Below are positions 59,096 through 64,000 of a stretch of DNA of 64,000 nucleotides, piece by piece. This DNA comes from Lutjanus erythropterus (lineage: Eukaryota; Chordata; Actinopteri; Lutjaniformes; Lutjanidae): contig CM034613.1 of assembly GCA_020091685.1 (NCBI GenBank), forward strand, positions 4,315,878 through 4,379,877, written 5' to 3'. Below the pieces are notes generated by a model, which ran no database searches, was not told the origin of the DNA, and saw nothing but the letters and a program-made list of their open reading frames with translations. A program made the translations under genes and the position numbers. The number at the start of each line of letters is the position of its first letter. The first letter of the stretch is position 1.

Positions 59096-59757
59096 CACAA
59101 TCTTTCTTAACCTAACCTAATCTTGTGTTAGCCACAGTTTGTTTGTCATCACCACAGTCCTTCCCTAATTACTGCATAATATCAGCAGTAAGGCAGATGT
59201 TGTATTTAGTTGTACAGATGTTGTACTGTTGTAGTGAAGAGCCAGAAGTCAAAGCTTGGAATTTATCAATTGATCTACGTTCCAACCCTCATGACCTTTG
59301 GGTAGTAGCACCTTGAATTTTGCCTTGTGTATGAATGGTGCTGTATAAATAAAATTGCCTTGCCTTGCCTTGCCTTGCCTAGTGACCGAAAGAATGAGGT
59401 TGCTGAAACAAATGGTGGAAATTTCTTTTGGTGGGTGGCTGAGCTCAACCTTACACATAGGGTGAGTAGCTCAGATATCTGGAGGGAGCACGGAGTAGAA
59501 CTGCTGCTCCTTTGTGTCGAAAGGAGTCATTTGAGGTGGTCCAGGCATCTGATTAAGATGCCTCCTGGGCACGTTTTTTTGTTGGAGGCTTTCCGGGTGC
59601 GTCCAACTGGCAAGAGACCCTGGGGTAAATCCAGAATTCGCTGGAACGCTTCAGGATCCCCCATGGGGAGCTCAAAAGTGTCGCTGGGGAGAGGGACATC
59701 CGGAATACCCTGCCTAGTCTGCTGCCCCCATTACCCCACCCCAGAGTGGATGGATGG
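59096..59757 (+). mobile_element. Rex3-type LINE segment (second of a pair)
   Basis: It repeats the leader (AACCACAATCTTTCTTAACC, CACAGTTTGTTTGTCATCACCACAGT) and then LINE sequence ending GGGGAGAGGGACATCCGGAATACCCTGCC...GAGTGGATGGATGGTG, a GATG-type 3' end. A 169-codon open frame (59327-59836) contains the LINE-like words VELLLLCVERSHLRWSRHLIKMPPG at residues 56-80, matching the C-terminal end of fish Rex3-like polyproteins as I recall them. The frame begins inside a nested insertion, so it is not a gene. Confidence 0.65.
59307..59380 (+). mobile_element. 5'-truncated LINE tail nested in the Rex3-type segment
   Basis: AGCACCTTGAATTTTGCCTTGTG...GGTGCTGTATAAATAAAATTG followed by (CCTTG)n interrupts the GGGTAGTGACC of the host element. 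TAGT is found on both sides. The layout (…GCTATATAAATAAAATTG plus a 5-bp repeat) is that of an L2-like fish LINE 3' end cut to about 75 bp. Confidence 0.65.
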
Positions 59758-60677
59758 TGAGTCTTTCCCTAACTTTAACCTTTCCCTAACTTTAATCATC
59801 CAATGTCAGCAATTTTTAAAATTAAAACCCAAATGATCTGAGAGTGTAGAGCACATATCAGTGTGCAGGTATTTAATTGATATATAAAATGTTTCAAACT
59901 GATTGTTGGGCTGAAATATACAGTGAAACGAGTACACACAGATAGCACAGTATATATGCACAGCTCAGCTCTTCCTGGAAAGTACACTCAGATGTACTCA
60001 GCCTTGTCTAACATGCTTAAAACCTCCAAAATTTTATACCCCTCTTCCTTCTTAGAGGCACACTGACATACAGCACAGTGCGCTCACTCTGCGTGCCCTT
60101 CAGTGAGCAGTAAACTAAGCAGTTCATCTGATTAGGACCGGGTAGTGGAGTCTGTGAAATTTCTCCAGCCCTGTAAAGATAGAGTGGAGATTTAAAACCT
60201 CGTTACTTTGCCTATAAAGAGACTTTACGAGCAATTAGCAGGCCATGGAGGGACAAGGGAGGAAGGAAGGAGCAAAGGGAGGAAAGATAGATCTCAGGAA
60301 GCGCGACAGGATGTGCTGCGCATGGATGATGTTTCATGTCTTTGTCTAGTGATCTGTATGAGCAGTTTGCCTATTTGGTCTATTAAACTCTTCAGTTCAA
60401 GCAGTAAATATGACTTAAGTCAGTTCTTCATCAAACTAGCAATAAATCAAGTTACCTCAGGGACTTCACAGGTGGTGATACCAGTAAAACTTTAGCTGAT
60501 CTGCTTTATATTACATTTTCATTGCAGCTCATGATACTAAGGCAAGACTTTCACGAGTGTTACATAAATCTAGGTCCACTAGAATTGGAGAAAACCAACA
60601 TGAGTCAAGCAGTTCTCCTTACTGGCCAATAAACCACTTTTCCTGGTCTTGTTTCCCAACTTCTTGAAAGATTTCAG

Positions 60678-60900
60678 TTGACTAGTCACATGGAGCTTGG
60701 CAGTTCTTGTCATGTAATGGTGGAGCACATTAAGTTGGGTGTTGTGATGGACATATTGAACAAATTCCCAAAGATCAAGAAAATTTTTCCGCGTGTCAGT
60801 ACTGCAGCACCATGCAGTATGCCTGTGGAGAGTCTTTTTAGTCTTGGGAGAGTTGTCTTTACCTGCAAGAGGAACTGAATGTCACTACTTTGGATCAAAA
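60678..60900 (+). pseudogene. hAT transposase, C-terminal remnant
   Basis: An open stretch encodes DILNKFPKIKKIFPRVSTAA followed by PCSMPVESLFSLGRVVFTCKRN. It matches the dimerisation tail of hAT-family transposases, where the typical pattern is fP.(i/v)..(l/f)....(t)..(p/s)(c/s)s..VER(l)FS.gg.v.t.(k/r)RN. Here glutamate and the FSLG core are kept but the usual VERLFS arginine is serine. A stop directly follows RN, with MSLLWIK-like sequence after it. No upstream transposase exon is visible, so this is a small dead fragment of a DNA transposon, not a host gene. Confidence 0.7.
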
Positions 60901-63294
60901 AAGGAGTAAACTAAACTATCGGACAATATAACCAACCAATCTACAAGGAAGAAAGTAGTTTTTAGAGTTACTTTTCTCAGCAGGTAAAGTTGCATTTTTA
61001 CAAGTTAAAAGTAAGGCTACACTGCTGAAGAAACATTTTAGCATTAATTACCAAAATTCTAAATATGAGATTAAATAACACTCTCCAATTTGTTTTTTCA
61101 GAATTCTTGGAAGAATAAAACCTAGGAGATACACAATTTTTCGGTAACAGCCATGATTACCAGGCTTATTTAAAGTGTCTAAAGCTGTCAGCCAATGGTA
61201 ATGGGTTATAAACATGACATTTATATTCTTAGTGGAGGAAAAGTACAAAGTGTTCCACATGGAAATACAGTAGTCATGAAAAGTACCACAAACTTATCAC
61301 TGTTCCTACATGAATAAATGTACTTTGGTTCATTCTAACTCATGACATGGCTTTGGAAACAGTCAGATTGCTCTAAAATTTAAGCAAACACTAGACAAGG
61401 TCACTCAGTAGAGTGAGAAGCACCTACTGCAATGTCACCAACCAGCAGAGACTGTCAGTGACCCAAACACAGGTTGTCAAGATTTCTAACTCTAGCAGTT
61501 CTTGATCATTTGTGGCCCCGTGTTATTAGGCCTGGCGGGGATGATAATCTTAACTCAAAGCTCCACATACTTTGTTTTTCAACTTTAAGCAGTTTTGAGA
61601 AAGAAGCAAGGTTTGAAGCACTATTCTGGGAAAAGCTGAAAAAACCTGAGCTTTTATTTTTATTGAATAAAAGTTTTTTAACATTGTGCCAGAGGACTGC
61701 CTGGAACCTTTCTTCTTTTTGGAGCTTTTGTGTACCCTATTAAAGAGTACCTTCATTACACTTGTTTGAACTTCTGAGCACTTAGGACCTTTTTCTTTTC
61801 TGCAGTTTGAAGTGTCAATGTCAGACGTTGCCATGCCTGCATGACGTCTGTTGACTCATTCGTGGTGGCATGATACAGCTTCTAGAACCAGCTGTTGTGA
61901 TCAGTGAACGGAAGTCGTGAGTTTCTCTACAGAAAATATGGCAGGTCTGAATGGTGTTTGGGTAATGCAGTCGTTTGTCTCACCACAAGAGGTCGCCAAA
62001 AGAGTCCAGTCCAAAATGGGGATCTAATTGATGGAAGAAAGAGGAAGAGGACTAGAATATAACTCTTTAACGGGTCCTGTGTGTCCCGCTAAAGTGTCCT
62101 TGACCAGTCCTTTGAACCTCTGCCTGTTCATTCAGAGCAGGTTACTGTGGATGAAAGTGTCAGCTGCATGCTTGAAATGCAAATGCCTTAAGACTGAAGG
62201 TGAAGGCACACTCTGCACCGGTAATACATCATTTATTCATTCCACTAACGTTTTGGTCCAGTTAGACCTTCATCGCAGCCTAAGTGTGTGGGATTTCCTT
62301 CTCCCTTGGTCAGGGAAGTTAAATAAGACAGACTGAGAGGGCTGAAGAGGAAGCAGGGGAAATGAAATGCGCAATGGACACGGCTGATTGACAGATAGAG
62401 AGGCAGACACAAAGAAAAGAGAAAAAGAGGAAGTGCAACACGCTGCAAAAACATCCAACCCTGGGATGGAATTCAGTTTCATCCCAGCTTGGGTTTCAAT
62501 GCCGTTCGATTACGCTTTTATCCGCATGCTTTTCATTTTTATCACCTCTCCCCGAATGTTTGCTTTTGTTGTCAGTTGTCATCCTGCAAGATGCCCGTTC
62601 AATTTCAAAAAGCGCTGTTTCTTTTCATTCAGGATGACAAACTTTATAGCCAAGGATCACAAAAACAAGGTCCACAGGAACACATTTGGTCAGACCACCC
62701 CAACAGCAGATTGCTTTTAATGTGATGTTTTTAATGTGATTTATGTGAGCTGGCTTCCAGACTCCTGTTCTCTTGTTGCCTTTTACGACTGTTAGGCCAC
62801 AGGCAAGGCTAAGGCCAGAGCCAACAACTCTGACCACACACATTTACAGCACATGTATGCACAGGCATGTCCATGACCACATAACAATTTTTTTTTCAGG
62901 AGCAGGTTGTAACCTTACATATGTGCACACCCGAATACATGAGCGTGTGTCTGCTGCAGGTCATTTTACCTGAAGTAAATAAAACTTCTGCAAAATATGG
63001 TTTTCAGAGTTTCAGAGCAGCAATGATTAAATGTGCTGTAAAACAATAATTTGATACTCTATTTCCTAGATACAGCTATTACCAGACCATATAAAAAATC
63101 TGTACTTTATTAAAACTTTCCAGTGTAAGTAGGATAGTTTTACATTTTGGGAAATATGCATTGAGATGAGAAGATGCAGTGCATTTAGGTTCAATTAATT
63201 AATTGTTGTGGCTAACATGTTAGCTAACAGTTCTCTATATACGTACCTACCAGACACAGAACAAAATGAGCATTTATTTGGATTTGTGTCTCTG

Positions 63295-63625
63295 TCCTGC
63301 ATTTAAGTCAAATATTCACTCTCTTTTAGCTCTGTTTTGGTCACCACCAACCTCTGGGGAAAATATCTGTCTCTTTACCTCCACTACATTCACCAGCTAG
63401 TTCCTAATATTGTGTATTTGCTGTTGCTGGAAAGGTAGATTAAGCCTAACATAGCTGATTACAGCTTTTGTGGGAAATATTCACTTGTCTTTTAGCCTTT
63501 TAGCTCCGTTTTGGTCTCCACCACTTCCTGAGAAAAAAGATCTGCCCTTTTAGCTGCCAAGTGCTCCACGATGTTCACAAACTAGTTGCTAACTTTGTGT
63601 CTTTTCTGTATGTTGCTAGGTGTAG
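63295..63625. repeat. two-unit tandem repeat, about 180 bp
   Basis: CACTCTCTTTTAGCTCTGTTTTGGTCACCACCA...CACCAGCTAGTTCCTAA (63318-63410) recurs as TTTTAGCTCCGTTTTGGTCTCCACCA...CACAAACTAGTTGCTAAC (63495-63595). The units have similar lengths and ends but many differences. It resembles a widespread fish repeat; I cannot name it. Confidence 0.55.
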
Positions 63626-64000
63626 TAGAGCCAAAGTTGGCTTATTTGAGCATTTTTTGCTTGAATAAAAAAACAAAGAAACAAAAAAGCCTTGTTAACC
63701 CTTTTAGATCACATCCCTGGTTATATTGTGCACATATTTACCAATATATGCCAATATATACAAAAATAAATAAATAAATAAGAAAAATAAACATTAATTG
63801 ATTAACTGTATCAAAATGCCATCATGTTTTCTTCCTGCAAAATAAAATATGATGCATGCTTATGTAGGCTTGAACTAACTAATTTCAACCAATAATATCA
63901 TGACATCCACATATCAATCAACATTGATTTTGAGCAGCACAGAGCAAAGATTCATTAATTAGCTAGCTAGCATGTTAGGCCTATGTTGGGTCACTCACAA

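Larger units (their letters stand above)
58059..64000 (-). other. SORCS2 intron, incomplete (5' side)
   Basis: No exon was found here. It holds two consecutive Rex3-type LINE segments (58325-59095 and 59096-59757) with nested insertions, the end of a dead hAT transposase (60678-60900) and a two-unit tandem repeat (63295-63625). Positions 59830-60500 and 60950-63200 show nothing I can name apart from short simple runs. Confidence 0.55.

Noticed and set aside
59327-59836. 169-codon plus-strand frame
   Set aside because: It starts in a nested LINE tail and continues into Rex3-type LINE sequence. It is mobile-element remnant, not a host gene.
1-64000. Retrovirus, LTR element, Polinton or CRISPR array
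   Set aside because: No long terminal repeats, gag/pol-type frames, capsid-like genes or regularly spaced identical repeats with unique spacers were seen anywhere in the window.

Overview
This window comes from a ray-finned (teleost, probably percomorph) fish nuclear genome. It is A+T-rich, full of CA/GT microsatellites, and packed with teleost-type interspersed repeats: Rex3/RTE-like LINE ends, short non-autonomous hAT-type elements and fold-back DNA elements. The only real gene is one vertebrate gene cut into short exons by large introns.

The gene is SORCS2 (sortilin-related VPS10-domain receptor 2) on the minus strand. Nine consecutive internal exons lie at 57994-58058, 49007-49125, 42228-42317, 27631-27810, 21365-21511, 17173-17275, 12781-12857, 12384-12475 and 4176-4283, listed 5' to 3' in the transcript. 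They join in frame with no stop, giving 981 nt or about 326 complete codons, all from the luminal VPS10 ten-bladed propeller. The signal peptide, propeptide, first blades, 10CC module, PKD domain, transmembrane helix and cytoplasmic tail lie outside the window. The product is a type I membrane receptor. In mammals it binds proneurotrophins together with p75NTR and takes part in neuronal sorting and growth-cone signalling (family knowledge, not visible here).

Everything else is intronic. The introns measure 8,868, 6,689, 14,417, 6,119, 4,089, 4,315, 305 and 8,100 bp, plus incomplete introns at both ends of the window. The 305-bp intron is the odd one out, and the exon after it uses an AAG acceptor.

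Region by region: 0-4 kb holds a decayed Rex3-type LINE and part of a dispersed repeat. 4.3-12.4 kb holds a fuller copy of that repeat, a short tandem duplication, an 'AAGTC' hAT-type element and a 0.94-kb fold-back element. 13-17 kb holds an ATTATGAGATAAAAAGTC minisatellite, a (CA)33 tract and LINE 3' ends. 19-22.8 kb holds a triplicated ACCATGGTTC element, a composite element with a CTTGTTACATCTTTT minisatellite core, an intact-looking AAGTC element and a repeat ending in a splice-donor-like sequence. 26-37.9 kb holds local duplications, the 1.1-kb GGTTCT/AGAACC fold-back array and a second fold-back element. 39.5-40.3 kb holds a GTGGGGACA/TTAGGG-rich array. 40.8-43.4 kb holds two more AAGTC copies, one interrupted by an element with a perfect 8-bp target duplication. 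44.9-57.4 kb holds three more CTTGTTACA composites, a 0.65-kb minisatellite, a near-perfect 52-bp inverted repeat, a CACTGTAAAA element with internal duplications and a CpG-rich patch. 58-64 kb holds a tandem pair of Rex3-type segments with a nested LINE tail, a dead hAT transposase end and a small tandem repeat.

I saw no tRNA or rRNA gene, no CRISPR array and no convincing retrovirus or LTR element. Repeat family names were assigned from memory of teleost repeats, and most repeat boundaries are approximate.
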